Shown here: one piece after another, positions 44,232 through 52,693 of the stretch
Numbering within the stretch: position 1 is the stretch's first letter
Layout of the letters: every line of letters begins with the position of its first letter
Assembly: GCA_017465085.1 (NCBI GenBank)
Contig: JAFTWW010000028.1
Coordinates: 1 to 64,000 of the forward strand
Source of the DNA: Clostridia bacterium
GTDB lineage: Bacteria; Bacillota; Clostridia; Oscillospirales; Acutalibacteraceae
Direction: 5' to 3'
DNA length: 64,000 bases
Position numbers and translations under genes: made by a program
Notes under the pieces: model-generated
The model's database searches: none
The model's input: only the letters and a program-made list of their open reading frames with translations
Told to the model about the DNA's origin: nothing

Positions 44232-44927
44232 TTGAAATACAGTAATATTGTTAAGGGCGAATTTTTAAGCAGACCTAACAGATTTATTGCAAAGGTTAAT
44301 ATCGATGGTGAAACCCACACCGTTCACGTAAAAAACACGGGCAGATGCAAAGAATTGCTTGTTTCGGGCGCTACCGTTTATCTTGAGAAGAGCTCTAACC
44401 CCCATAGGAAGACTGCCTTTGACCTTGTGGCTGTGGAAAAGAAAAGGGATAAAGATACCCTCTTAATCAATATGGATTCGCAGGTTGTAAACGATGTGGC
44501 GGAGGAATGGCTAAGGAGAGGAAATCTATTTTCTGCAGATGCTAAAATTCGCCGCGAGGTTACTTATAATAAATCCCGATTTGATTTTTATATTGAGGAC
44601 AACGATAAAAAAGCCTTTTTAGAGGTTAAGGGAGTTACCCTCGAAAACGGCGGCATCGCCTCCTTTCCCGATGCTCCTACCGAGAGGGGCATCAAGCACC
44701 TTTGCGAGCTCGAATCTGCTCTTGGCGAGGGCTATGAGGCTTATGTTCTGTTCGTTATACAGATGAAGGGCGTCAGCGTTTTTAAGCCTAATGACCTTAC
44801 CCACAAAGCATTTGGTGATACTCTGCGTACTGTGAGCGAATCGGGGGTTAAGGTTATTGCCGTTGACTGCAATATAACGCCCGACTCAATCGAAATTGAT
44901 AACTTTATAGATATAGATTTAAGGTGA
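44232..44927 (+). CDS. sfsA: SfsA family protein
   Basis: SfsA-family proteins are nucleic-acid-binding, predicted PD-(D/E)XK-type nucleases first linked to sugar-fermentation stimulation in E. coli; the true role is unclear. The 231-residue protein has the OB-like N-terminus (GEFLSRPNRFIAKV), HVKNTGRCKELLVSGATVYLE, the nuclease-like pair FDFYIED...AFLEVKGVTL, and APTERGIKHLCEL. The start is TTG at 44232 with GAGG upstream. It lies 4 bases before the ZIP transporter gene, so they are co-transcribed. Confidence 0.93.
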   Translation: MKYSNIVKGEFLSRPNRFIAKVNIDGETHTVHVKNTGRCKELLVSGATVYLEKSSNPHRKTAFDLVAVEKKRDKDTLLINMDSQVVNDVAEEWLRRGNLFSADAKIRREVTYNKSRFDFYIEDNDKKAFLEVKGVTLENGGIASFPDAPTERGIKHLCELESALGEGYEAYVLFVIQMKGVSVFKPNDLTHKAFGDTLRTVSESGVKVIAVDCNITPDSIEIDNFIDIDLR

Positions 44928-44931
44928 TTTT

Positions 44932-45687
44932 ATGCAAATGGTTTTAATTACCGCTTTAGGTGTTGGCTGCGCCACGATTATCGGCGCGGTTATAGGAATG
45001 TTCTTTAAGAATTTATCCCACAAGTTTAGTGATATTATATTATCCTTTGCGGCGGGGGTTATGCTCTCAGCGGCAATTTTAGGGCTTATTATACCCTCCC
45101 TCGAATACGGGGGAAAATACAGTCTTCTGGTTACGGTCGCGGGAATTTTCACGGGGGCGGCGGTTATCAACATACTTGATAAGGTAGTGCCCCATCTTCA
45201 CAATCTTGTTGGTATAGATACAGAAGAGCACAAGGGCAACGCCAATGTGAATAAGGTCTTGCTTTTTGTTACCGCTATTGCCATACACAATCTGCCTGAG
45301 GGCATTGCGGCGGGTGTTGGCTTCGGCTCGGGAAACACCTCTCAGGCTTTACTTATTGCAGGCGGTATCGCTTTACAGAATATACCCGAGGGTATGGTTA
45401 TTATAGCGCCCATGCTCTCAGCAGGCGTATCACCTAAGCGCACCTTTATCGTGGCGGCGCTTACGGGTGTTGTGGAGATTATCGGCACGCTGATAGGCTT
45501 CTTTGCCGTTAGCATTTCAAATGCTATTCTCCCCTTTGCCCTTGCCTTTGCAGGCGGCACGATGCTATACGTGGTAAGTGATGAGATGATACCCGAAACC
45601 CACGCCCACGGGGCACAGCGCGGCGCTACCTACGCCCTGATTGCAGGCTTTTGCCTGATGCTTATTTCCGATATACTTTTAGGATAA
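44932..45687 (+). CDS. ZIP family metal transporter
   Basis: ZIP proteins bring divalent metals such as zinc, iron or manganese into the cytosol. The 251-residue protein has eight hydrophobic segments; the metal-site helices carry HNLPEGIAAGVGFG (about residues 122-135) and QNIPEGMVI (about 150-158), the paired N/Q-x-P-E-G motifs of helices 4 and 5, plus a histidine loop (PHLHNLVG) and a C-terminal EMIPETHAHGAQ stretch. It resembles the ZupT/YdfH group. Substrate is not resolvable by sequence. It ends at a bidirectional terminator shared with the GH2 gene. Confidence 0.93.
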   Translation: MQMVLITALGVGCATIIGAVIGMFFKNLSHKFSDIILSFAAGVMLSAAILGLIIPSLEYGGKYSLLVTVAGIFTGAAVINILDKVVPHLHNLVGIDTEEHKGNANVNKVLLFVTAIAIHNLPEGIAAGVGFGSGNTSQALLIAGGIALQNIPEGMVIIAPMLSAGVSPKRTFIVAALTGVVEIIGTLIGFFAVSISNAILPFALAFAGGTMLYVVSDEMIPETHAHGAQRGATYALIAGFCLMLISDILLG

Positions 45688-45718
45688 AAAAACTGAGTCC
45701 TCTCGGACTCAGTTTTTT
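45687..45718. terminator. Bidirectional terminator between zip and GH2
   Basis: A stem ACTGAGTCC/GGACTCAGT with a 4-base loop is flanked by six A and six T, giving U-tracts in both directions. Its end overlaps the GH2 stop codon (45717-45719). Confidence 0.92.
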
Positions 45719-47429
45719 ATTTTGTTATCTTTGCAAACTCATTGAATATTTTTTGTGAAAGCGCCTTTAGCTTATCCTTATTAACCTTAACAACTTCTCT
45801 ATCGCAGCTGATAAGACCGTTGGTTTCATCCTCAACATCGGTAAGCTGTGTATAAACGGTAGCGCAGAGTCCTGTTTTTATGGCGGGGATAACCTCATTT
45901 TCATAAAGGCTGATAAACGCCTTTTGGAACTCCTTTTTATTATCAAACATCTTATAGCCGTAGGTTTTTTCGGTATTAAAAACGTGATTTTTCGGCTTGA
46001 AGGAATAGCCACCAAACTCTGAGAGGAATATGGGCTTACTTGAGGGCTTAATCTTAATCTTCTTAAAATACACATGCAGGCTCTCAAAATCGTTTTTATC
46101 GGTCTTAAACCAACCCGATGCAGTATCGATAAGCCTACCTGTTTTCATCATTTTTATGCGAAGATACATATCCTCCTCATCAAACTGGCCCCAACCCTCG
46201 TTGAATATAGTATAACAACAAACCGAGGGGTGATTCCAAAGAAGCTCCACCGTTTCTTTAAGGGCATTATAAAACTCCTGCTTTTGCTCCTTAGTTCTGC
46301 CAAGCAAAAAGGCGGGAAGCCTTTTAACGCCGATTGTTGGAAGGGCGGTATCTCTTAAAAACGAATATTTTCCGTTGTTGACCATATCCTGAAATACCAC
46401 CATACCGAGCCTATCGCAATCATAATAAAACTGCTGCGGCTCAATCTTAATATGCTTTCTTAACATATTGAACCCAAGGCTCTTGGCGGTTTTAATATCC
46501 TGTTCGAAAAGCTCGGGCGCGGCGGGGGTAAAGATACCGTCACTAAAATATCCCTGATCTAAAAGCCCATGGAAGAAATAGGGTTTGCCGTTGAGCATTG
46601 TTCTTGGAACTCCGTTTATTTTACCTATTTCAAGGCTTCGAAGGGCAAAGTAGGTTTCTACCCTATCCTCACCCGAAATCACCGTGCAGTAATAAAGATA
46701 AGGGTTTTCGGGGCTCCAATTACACGGGCTTTCGGGTTTATAGGATGCTCTGCCCCTTCCGAAAGGAATATTTACCTCGCCCTCAGGGGTATTTATTATT
46801 ATTTCGCCCTCATCTGCTCCTGATATTTCAAAGCTTGCCTTATACATATCGGCGGTGATTTTTACATCCTTAATATAATTTTCGCTTACACTTTCTAACC
46901 AGACGCTCTGCCATATCCCCGAGGCCGCAGTATACCACATACCGCCTCTTTTTCGGCACTGCTTACCGTAGGGAAAAACAAAGCTATCAAAATCGTTTTT
47001 GGCGATAATTTCAAGGGTATTATGAATTCTCAAAAGGGATGTTATATCAAAGGAAAAAGGGGTGTATCCGCCGCTGTGCTTTCCTATCAGTTCTCCGTTG
47101 AGGATGATTTTTGCCTGCTGATTAACGGCGCCGAAATTAAGGATAACCCTAGCCTTAACAAATCCCTCGGGCAGAGAAAATTCCCTGCGATAGCAAAATA
47201 GCGTACCTTCCTTAAAGGTGCGGTTAATACCCGAGAGCAGACTCTCGGGCGCAAAGGGAACTACTATTTTTTCGTTATAATCTATCTTCCTCTCGCTTTC
47301 CACGACGCAGAAATCCCAACTGCCGTTAAGGCAGAAAAAGGAAGCTCTTTTAAGAGCAGGTCGCGGATAGGTATTATGAGGAATCTCGGGGAGGGCTCTC
47401 CCCTGCTTTGTATATAGATGATTTAACAT
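45717..47429 (-). CDS. Glycoside hydrolase family 2 protein (beta-glucuronidase/beta-galactosidase-like)
   Basis: A 570-residue GH2 enzyme. Parts in order: N-terminal jelly-roll sugar-binding domain (about 20-185, with FCLNGSWDF and GYTPFSFDIT), an Ig-like domain (about 186-270), and a TIM-barrel catalytic domain with the acid/base Glu in FNEGWG (E411) and the nucleophile Glu in LSEFGGY (E471). It has no secretion signal, so it acts in the cytoplasm on imported or small glycosides. It follows radA by 7 bases, an unusual neighbour. Exact specificity cannot be told; the family covers beta-galactosidase, glucuronidase and mannosidase. Confidence 0.92.
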   Translation of the reverse strand: MLNHLYTKQGRALPEIPHNTYPRPALKRASFFCLNGSWDFCVVESERKIDYNEKIVVPFAPESLLSGINRTFKEGTLFCYRREFSLPEGFVKARVILNFGAVNQQAKIILNGELIGKHSGGYTPFSFDITSLLRIHNTLEIIAKNDFDSFVFPYGKQCRKRGGMWYTAASGIWQSVWLESVSENYIKDVKITADMYKASFEISGADEGEIIINTPEGEVNIPFGRGRASYKPESPCNWSPENPYLYYCTVISGEDRVETYFALRSLEIGKINGVPRTMLNGKPYFFHGLLDQGYFSDGIFTPAAPELFEQDIKTAKSLGFNMLRKHIKIEPQQFYYDCDRLGMVVFQDMVNNGKYSFLRDTALPTIGVKRLPAFLLGRTKEQKQEFYNALKETVELLWNHPSVCCYTIFNEGWGQFDEEDMYLRIKMMKTGRLIDTASGWFKTDKNDFESLHVYFKKIKIKPSSKPIFLSEFGGYSFKPKNHVFNTEKTYGYKMFDNKKEFQKAFISLYENEVIPAIKTGLCATVYTQLTDVEDETNGLISCDREVVKVNKDKLKALSQKIFNEFAKITK

Positions 47430-47436
47430 ATTTTAA

Positions 47437-48804
47437 CTACCTTATAAGTGATATTGCCTCGCCTAAATTGCTTACGCCCGTAACGGTTATACCCTCAGGG
47501 AGATTAGTTAGCTGTTTTAGGCAGGATTTTGGAACTATACAGCTAGTAAAGCCGAGCCTTGCCGCCTCGATTACTCTCGCCTTGGCTCTGGGCACACTAC
47601 GAAGCTCACCCGATAGGCCAACCTCACCGAAGGCGATAAGCCGCTCATCGATAGGCACATCGCGAAGCCCCGATACGAGAGCCATACAAACCGCTAAGTC
47701 TGCGGCGGGCTCATCCACACGCATACCGCCTACGATATTAAGATAGGTATCAAGATTTGAAAAGTATAGGCCGAGCCTTTTTTCAAGCACTGCAAGGAGC
47801 AGGTTAAGTCTATTAAAATCAAAGCCCGTTGACATACGCCTCGGATTGCCGAAGCCTGTTGTTGTAACAAGGCCCTGCACCTCGGCTAAAATAGGTCTTG
47901 TACCCTCAATAATACAGGTAATACAATCACCCGAAACATTTTTCATTCTGCCCGAAAGCATCATAGCCGAGGGGTTTTCCACCTCACTTAATCCCTTCTC
48001 ACCCATCTCAAAAACGCCTATCTCATTAGTTGAGCCAAAGCGGTTTTTAATGGCGCGGAGAACTCTATAGGATTGATTTCTCTCCCCTTCAAAGTAAAGC
48101 ACGGTATCAACGATGTGCTCAAGCACCTTTGGTCCCGCAATATCGCCGCCCTTGTTAACATGGCCTACGATTACGATAGGAATATCAAGGCTTTTGCCTG
48201 TGCGAAGGAGCATATTTGTAGATTCTCTTACCTGAACGATGCTTCCGGCAGAAGAAGAAAGCTCAGAAATCTGCAGGGTCTGAATAGAATCTATCATAAC
48301 AAGTCCCGGCTTTGCCGACATAATATATTCGCAAATAGCCTGAGTATCGGTCTCACTCATAACAGTAATATTATCGCCCTTAACACCGAGCCTTGCGGCG
48401 CGGAGTTTTATCTGGGTTGCAGATTCCTCACCCGAAACATAGAGAACGCTAAGCTCATTTTTAACCGCCTCGCAAATCTGCAGAAGGATGGTGGATTTAC
48501 CGATTCCCGGGTCACCGCTAAGTAGCACTACGGAGCCCTTTACTATTCCGCCGCCCAACACTCTATCGAGCTCCTTTATGCCCGTAACAAACCGATGCTC
48601 ATCCTGAGTTCTAATATCAACAAGGCTCTTGGCAGCTGCAGTTTTTATACCCACCGAGGCAATCGCCGCGGCAGGCTTCTGATTTGAAACCAACTGCTCG
48701 GTCATAGTATTCCATTCGCCACAGCCCGCGCACTGCCCTGTCCACTTAGGGCTTTCGTAGCCACATTCACTGCAAACGAAGGCTTTTTTAGTTTTCGGAG
48801 CCAT
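47437..48804 (-). CDS. radA: DNA repair protein RadA
   Basis: RadA (Sms) is a RecA-like helicase that helps branch migration in recombination. The 455-residue protein has the N-terminal C4 zinc finger (C11, C14, C25, C28), Walker A GDPGIGKST (about 96-104), the RadA-specific KNRFG motif and a C-terminal Lon-protease-like domain (from about 300, with GLSGELRSVPRA). I chose the ATG at 48804 because AAAGG is 9 bases upstream; the ATG three codons earlier sits directly on that site. It overlaps the cwlD 3' end by 17 bases. Confidence 0.96.
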   Translation of the reverse strand: MAPKTKKAFVCSECGYESPKWTGQCAGCGEWNTMTEQLVSNQKPAAAIASVGIKTAAAKSLVDIRTQDEHRFVTGIKELDRVLGGGIVKGSVVLLSGDPGIGKSTILLQICEAVKNELSVLYVSGEESATQIKLRAARLGVKGDNITVMSETDTQAICEYIMSAKPGLVMIDSIQTLQISELSSSAGSIVQVRESTNMLLRTGKSLDIPIVIVGHVNKGGDIAGPKVLEHIVDTVLYFEGERNQSYRVLRAIKNRFGSTNEIGVFEMGEKGLSEVENPSAMMLSGRMKNVSGDCITCIIEGTRPILAEVQGLVTTTGFGNPRRMSTGFDFNRLNLLLAVLEKRLGLYFSNLDTYLNIVGGMRVDEPAADLAVCMALVSGLRDVPIDERLIAFGEVGLSGELRSVPRAKARVIEAARLGFTSCIVPKSCLKQLTNLPEGITVTGVSNLGEAISLIR

Positions 48805-49507
48805 TTTCTTCATCCTTTACACTTTCAAATTCTGTTATTCCGCCCACTATGGCAAATGCCATCTGAGATTGGTATTCACTGTTTTTAAGATTTGCAAGGT
48901 CCTGACTGTTGCTTAAAAATCCGCACTCCACAATAACGGCGGGAACGGTGGCATTTTTAAGCAGATATGTACTGCTGTTACCCATCTTGATAACCCTTGT
49001 GTTATCGGGCTGAAGCAAATTTACTATTGAGGATTGGATGCTCTCTCCCAAATCCACCGCCGCATCAAAATTCGGTGTATAGAACACCTGCGCTCCGCGG
49101 GCGGCTGAGGTTGTAAACTTATTAAGATGAACGCTTACGAATATAGCATCCGTATTCTCTTTCATAAGATTAAGGCGGTTTTGCATATCACTTTTCTTGC
49201 GTTTGGCAATACTGCCCTCAACATCCTCGGTGCCTGTATCATCGGTCCTCGTCATAATAACATTAAAACCGTTAAACCTGAGCATCGATTCACATTTTTT
49301 ACAAATGGCAAGATTTATATCCTTTTCCACCGTGCCATCCCCTGCTACCGCGCCACCATCAAACCCGCCGTGGCCTGCATCGAGTATTACGGTTGGTCTT
49401 TGCGATATATCCGCAGAGGTCTGATTTTTCTCGGTGTGGGAGAAGGCTATGGCCGCAATACTGCACATAACACATAAAAAAGCAAGGGACATAAGCACCC
49501 GTTTCAA
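48788..49507 (-). CDS. cwlD: N-acetylmuramoyl-L-alanine amidase CwlD
   Basis: CwlD is the amidase that helps make muramic delta-lactam in spore cortex. The 239-residue protein has an N-terminal signal or anchor helix (about residues 4-23) and an Amidase_3 domain with the zinc and catalytic residues: DAGHGGFDGG (H46), EKDIN (E61), SVHLN (H126) and VECGFLSN (E193). The start is TTG at 49507 (KRVLMSLAF), with AAGGAAG upstream. Amidase_3 enzymes also serve vegetative cell separation, so the spore role is inferred from single-domain size and the other sporulation genes in the window. The promoter is at 49577-49605. Confidence 0.92.
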   Translation of the reverse strand: MKRVLMSLAFLCVMCSIAAIAFSHTEKNQTSADISQRPTVILDAGHGGFDGGAVAGDGTVEKDINLAICKKCESMLRFNGFNVIMTRTDDTGTEDVEGSIAKRKKSDMQNRLNLMKENTDAIFVSVHLNKFTTSAARGAQVFYTPNFDAAVDLGESIQSSIVNLLQPDNTRVIKMGNSSTYLLKNATVPAVIVECGFLSNSQDLANLKNSEYQSQMAFAIVGGITEFESVKDEENGSEN

Positions 49508-49576
49508 ATAATCACTTCCTTCATTTATACTATCCTATGAAGAAAGTGAGAAAATTAGAAATAACACATTTATTAT

Positions 49577-49605
49577 ATTATATTCTAAATCTATGATTTT
49601 TTCAA
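49577..49605 (-). promoter_or_regulatory. Sigma-A promoter of cwlD-radA-GH2
   Basis: Minus-strand TTGAAA (49605-49600), 17 bases, perfect TATAAT (49582-49577), with the TTG start 70 bases downstream. Confidence 0.75.
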
Positions 49606-49704
49606 TACGGTATAAATTATTCTTTAACAATTATAGCTAATGCAAAGGGTTGAATTTCGTACACTATACATTGTATATTTATTGTAGATAAAAGAAGAAT
49701 TGTA

Positions 49705-49713
49705 TGATATAAT
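49705..49713 (+). promoter_or_regulatory. Extended -10 box, first copy
   Basis: TGATATAAT inside an 11-bp sequence TATGATATAAT (49703-49713). No -35 at 17 bases. A transcript starting here (about 49720) would carry the whole hairpin array as a leader of the dGTPase gene. Confidence 0.5.
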
Positions 49714-49726
49714 AACCTCAAACCGA

Positions 49727-49857
49727 CGGCGGCGGAACGCCGCCGAAATGCTAATGCATTTAAAAATCTACGATTTTTGTTTGAGAACATTGAATCATTA
49801 AAACTTCCGCATTGCGATGCGGCGAACGGCTTTGCCGCTATAAAGGCTTTCGCCTTT
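49727..49857 (+). repeat. Array of six mini-hairpins in the 391-base cwlD/dGTPase gap
   Basis: Six consecutive short palindromes with 3-4 base loops: 49727-49745 (8-bp stem CGGCGGCG), 49746-49761 (6 bp), 49762-49778 (7 bp, AAAAATC), 49807-49822 (6 bp, CCGCAT), 49827-49837 (4 bp, CGGC) and 49842-49857 (6 bp, AAAGGC). A 28-base unpaired stretch lies between the third and fourth. The stems differ in sequence, so this is not a repeat array of one unit. The rest of the gap 49508-49898 holds the cwlD promoter on the left and two extended -10 boxes flanking the array. No gene is seen in the gap. Confidence 0.75.
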
Positions 49858-49864
49858 TGTTTTA

Positions 49865-49873
49865 TGATATAAT
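49865..49873 (+). promoter_or_regulatory. Extended -10 box, second copy
   Basis: TGATATAAT inside a second exact copy of TATGATATAAT (49863-49873), 160 bases after the first. A transcript from here would start near 49880, right at the ribosome site of the dGTPase gene, which is close for normal initiation. Confidence 0.45.
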
Positions 49874-49898
49874 TAATTTAGTAAGAAGGGGTGAAATA

Positions 49899-51095
49899 AT
49901 GCTTAACTACCAAAAGCTCTCGAACGAACTTGCAGAACGAATAAAAAATGACCGAGAGGGTAACACTCTGCCAAAGGTTGCTTTTTATGAGGATGATGTT
50001 ATAAGAAGAGATAACGGGCGCGATAAAGCCAATGTTATCCGCACCGCTTTTATTCGGGATATTGATAAAATTATCCATTGCCCTTACTACAACCGTTATG
50101 CTGACAAAACACAGGTGTTTTCCTTTTATAAAAATGATGATATTACGCGAAGGGGCCTACACGTACAGCTTGTTTCGAGAATAGCAAGAACTATCGGTAA
50201 GGCGCTCTCACTTAACCTTGATTTGATTGAAGCAATCGCTCTCGGTCACGATATAGGTCACACGCCCTTCGGTCACGCGGGCGAGGATTTTCTTGATGAG
50301 CTTCTTTTCGCCCACACGGGCAGGCATTTCAGCCACAATATCCACTCCGTTCGGGTGCTTGATAGAATCTTCCCCTACAACATATCCTTGCAGACCTTAA
50401 ACGGAATTGCCGCTCACGATGGTGAAATGGAGTTAAGTGAATATTATCCAAAACCCCTTGAAAGCTTTACGGAATTTGATAAACAGATTGAGGATTGTTA
50501 TCTTGATAAGAAGAATGTGCGAAAATTATCCCCCGCAACCCTTGAAGGCTGTGTTATGCGGATATCGGATATAATTGCATATTTAGGCAAGGACCGTCAG
50601 GATGCAGAAAAGGCGCATATAATCGAAAACCGCGATTTTGATGAGGGCGCCATCGGCACATACAATGCAGAAATCATAAATAATCTGATTGTTAATATAG
50701 TTGAAAACAGTTACGGCAAGCCTTACATCAAGCTGGACGAAGAGCATTTCGCGGCGCTTAAAAAGGCTAAAAACGATAACTACGAAATGATATACAAGAA
50801 AGATTCGGTGGCCCAAATACTTAAATCCACCGTAAAACCTATGATGGAAGAGGTATATGAGCATTTGCTTAATGATTTAATCAAGGGTAATTCCTCATCC
50901 CCTGTTTTTTCCCATCACATAGCCTATTTGAACAAGGCTCACTACAAGCGTGATATCCCCTATGAACAAACCGAGCCTAACCAGATAATTGTTGATTATA
51001 TCGCAAGTATGACCGATGATTATTTCATAGATTTATACACCCATCTTTTCCCAAACAGCAATAAAAGAATAATTTATAAGGGGTATTTTGATTGA
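49899..51095 (+). CDS. HD-domain dGTPase-like phosphohydrolase
   Basis: The protein belongs to the dGTP triphosphohydrolase (dGTPase/SAMHD1-like) HD family, which cleaves dNTPs to nucleosides and triphosphate. The 398-residue product has the NYRYADKTQVF region, the metal-binding LH (H88), GHDIGHTPFGHAGE (HD at 117-118) and MRISDIIAYLGKDRQDA, the conserved Asp region. The start is the ATG at 49899 with AAGGGGTG upstream; a longer frame to 49812 runs through the hairpin array and is rejected. It is coupled to the DUF2779 gene through TGATG. Function could be dNTP balance or, as for some dGTPases, antiphage defence. Confidence 0.9.
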   Translation: MLNYQKLSNELAERIKNDREGNTLPKVAFYEDDVIRRDNGRDKANVIRTAFIRDIDKIIHCPYYNRYADKTQVFSFYKNDDITRRGLHVQLVSRIARTIGKALSLNLDLIEAIALGHDIGHTPFGHAGEDFLDELLFAHTGRHFSHNIHSVRVLDRIFPYNISLQTLNGIAAHDGEMELSEYYPKPLESFTEFDKQIEDCYLDKKNVRKLSPATLEGCVMRISDIIAYLGKDRQDAEKAHIIENRDFDEGAIGTYNAEIINNLIVNIVENSYGKPYIKLDEEHFAALKKAKNDNYEMIYKKDSVAQILKSTVKPMMEEVYEHLLNDLIKGNSSSPVFSHHIAYLNKAHYKRDIPYEQTEPNQIIVDYIASMTDDYFIDLYTHLFPNSNKRIIYKGYFD

Positions 51096-52591
51096 TGTTT
51101 TTCTTTTCAAAATCGCGATACTGCCTTGCATGGCAATGTCCCAAATTATTATGGCTTTCTAAATACAGACCTGAGCTTAAGCCTGAGGACCCTTCTCTTC
51201 AAGCCCGTTTTGATGAGGGTAATTCGGTAGGCGATCTTGCTATGGGACTTTTAGGTGATTTCACCGAGGTTACAGCCTTTAAGGAGGATGGCAGGCTCGA
51301 CCTTAACAAAATGCAGGAGTTAACAAAGCAATGTATTGCCCAAGGTGTTAAAAACATCTGCGAGGCATCCTTTAACTATAACGGGCTTTACTGCGCTGTG
51401 GATATCTTACACAAGGAGGATGACGGTTGGGCAATTTACGAGGTTAAAAGTTCCACCCACGCCTCCCATATTTACGCCGTAGATATAGCGTATCAGAAAT
51501 ATGTTTTGGAAAACTGCGGTCTTAAAATTACAGGCACATATCTCATCTGCATAAACAGTGATTATGTAAGGGGCGCCGAGCTTGATATACACAAATTCTT
51601 TAGGGTTGTTGATTTAGCCGCAGAGGTTAAAGATGAGCTTCAGAATGTGCCCTCACTGCTTAAAAAGGCTAAGGATATTTATAGTCTTAAGGAAGAGCCT
51701 CAAAAGGATATCGGAGCCCACTGCCGAGACCCTTACCCTTGCATATTTTGGGATTACTGCACCAGAAATCTACCCAAGCCCAATGTTTTTGATATTTACA
51801 GACTCAGTTTTAATAAAGCGCTTGACTTTTATTATCAGGGTAAATATGATTTTGAAACTCTGCTTTATGATGGCGGTATTACCAACGGAAAGCAGTTAAG
51901 ACAGCTATTGCACAGCGTATCCAATCAGGGTGATGAGATAGATAAGAACGGTATAAAGGACTTTATGAACACCCTTTCCTACCCTATTTATTTTCTTGAT
52001 TTTGAAACTATGCAACCCGTAATACCTCAATTTGAGGGTACTGCTCCCTATCAGCAGATACCCTTTCAATATTCTCTGCATTATATAGAAAAAGAGGGCG
52101 GAGAGCTAAGGCACAAGGAATTTCTTGCCGTTTCGGGCGAGGACCCCCGCCGCGCCATTGCGGAGAGTTTGTGCGAAAATATTCCTCTTAATGTTTGCGT
52201 AACCGCATATAACAAGGGCTTTGAATGCGGAAGATTAAAAGAGCTTGCGGCCTCCTTCCCTGACCTTGCTGACCATCTGCTTAATATTTCGGATAACATG
52301 AAGGATCTGCTCACACCCTTCCAATCGGGATATTATTACAATAAAGCTATGGGCGGCAGTTTTTCAATTAAAAGTGTTCTGCCTGCCCTTTTTCCAAATG
52401 ACCCTGCCCTCGATTATCATAATCTCGAGCAGATACACAATGGCACCGAGGCTATGACGATCTTCCCAAGCATTAAGGATATGCCGCCGAGTGAGCAGGA
52501 AACAGCCCGCCGCAATCTACTTAAATACTGTGAGCTGGATACCTTCGCTATGGTTAAGCTATGGGAGAAATTAAAGGAAGTTATTATTTAA
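51095..52591 (+). CDS. DUF2779 family nuclease (Cas4-like PD-(D/E)XK plus DEDD exonuclease-like domain)
   Basis: A 498-residue predicted nuclease. N-terminal half: a Cas4/Dna2-like PD-(D/E)XK domain with Asp103 in CAVDIL and EVK (E116, K118), framed by four cysteines in the iron-sulfur pattern of Cas4 and AddB (C10 early; C210, C216 and C222 late). C-terminal half: DUF2779 with FLDFET (D302, E304) and a terminal YCELDT Asp, resembling a DnaQ-like DEDD exonuclease. I start it at the ATG sharing one base with the previous stop; a TTG one codon earlier is possible. The fold assignments are inferred from motifs. Confidence 0.85.
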   Translation: MFFFSKSRYCLAWQCPKLLWLSKYRPELKPEDPSLQARFDEGNSVGDLAMGLLGDFTEVTAFKEDGRLDLNKMQELTKQCIAQGVKNICEASFNYNGLYCAVDILHKEDDGWAIYEVKSSTHASHIYAVDIAYQKYVLENCGLKITGTYLICINSDYVRGAELDIHKFFRVVDLAAEVKDELQNVPSLLKKAKDIYSLKEEPQKDIGAHCRDPYPCIFWDYCTRNLPKPNVFDIYRLSFNKALDFYYQGKYDFETLLYDGGITNGKQLRQLLHSVSNQGDEIDKNGIKDFMNTLSYPIYFLDFETMQPVIPQFEGTAPYQQIPFQYSLHYIEKEGGELRHKEFLAVSGEDPRRAIAESLCENIPLNVCVTAYNKGFECGRLKELAASFPDLADHLLNISDNMKDLLTPFQSGYYYNKAMGGSFSIKSVLPALFPNDPALDYHNLEQIHNGTEAMTIFPSIKDMPPSEQETARRNLLKYCELDTFAMVKLWEKLKEVII

Positions 52592-52609
52592 TTGCGTTTT
52601 AATACTTAT

Positions 52610-52657
52610 GATATCCTCCTTGGGTTTTGTTACCCAATGGGGATATCTTTTGTTTTT
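52610..52657 (+). terminator. Rho-independent terminator of the dGTPase-DUF2779 unit
   Basis: A 16-position stem beginning GATATCC (52610) and ending GGATATC (52647), with one wobble and one mismatch and a 6-base loop, followed by TTTTGTTTTT. Confidence 0.82.
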
Positions 52658-52693
52658 GCGGGTATAATTATCTAAAATAAAAAGGAGATTTTT

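Noticed and set aside
49727..49857. CRISPR-like array
   Set aside because: The palindromes differ in sequence and there are no equal-length spacers or cas genes.
49812..49898. Longer N-terminus of the dGTPase-like protein
   Set aside because: It would translate the hairpins; the ATG at 49899 has a good ribosome site and matches the family start.
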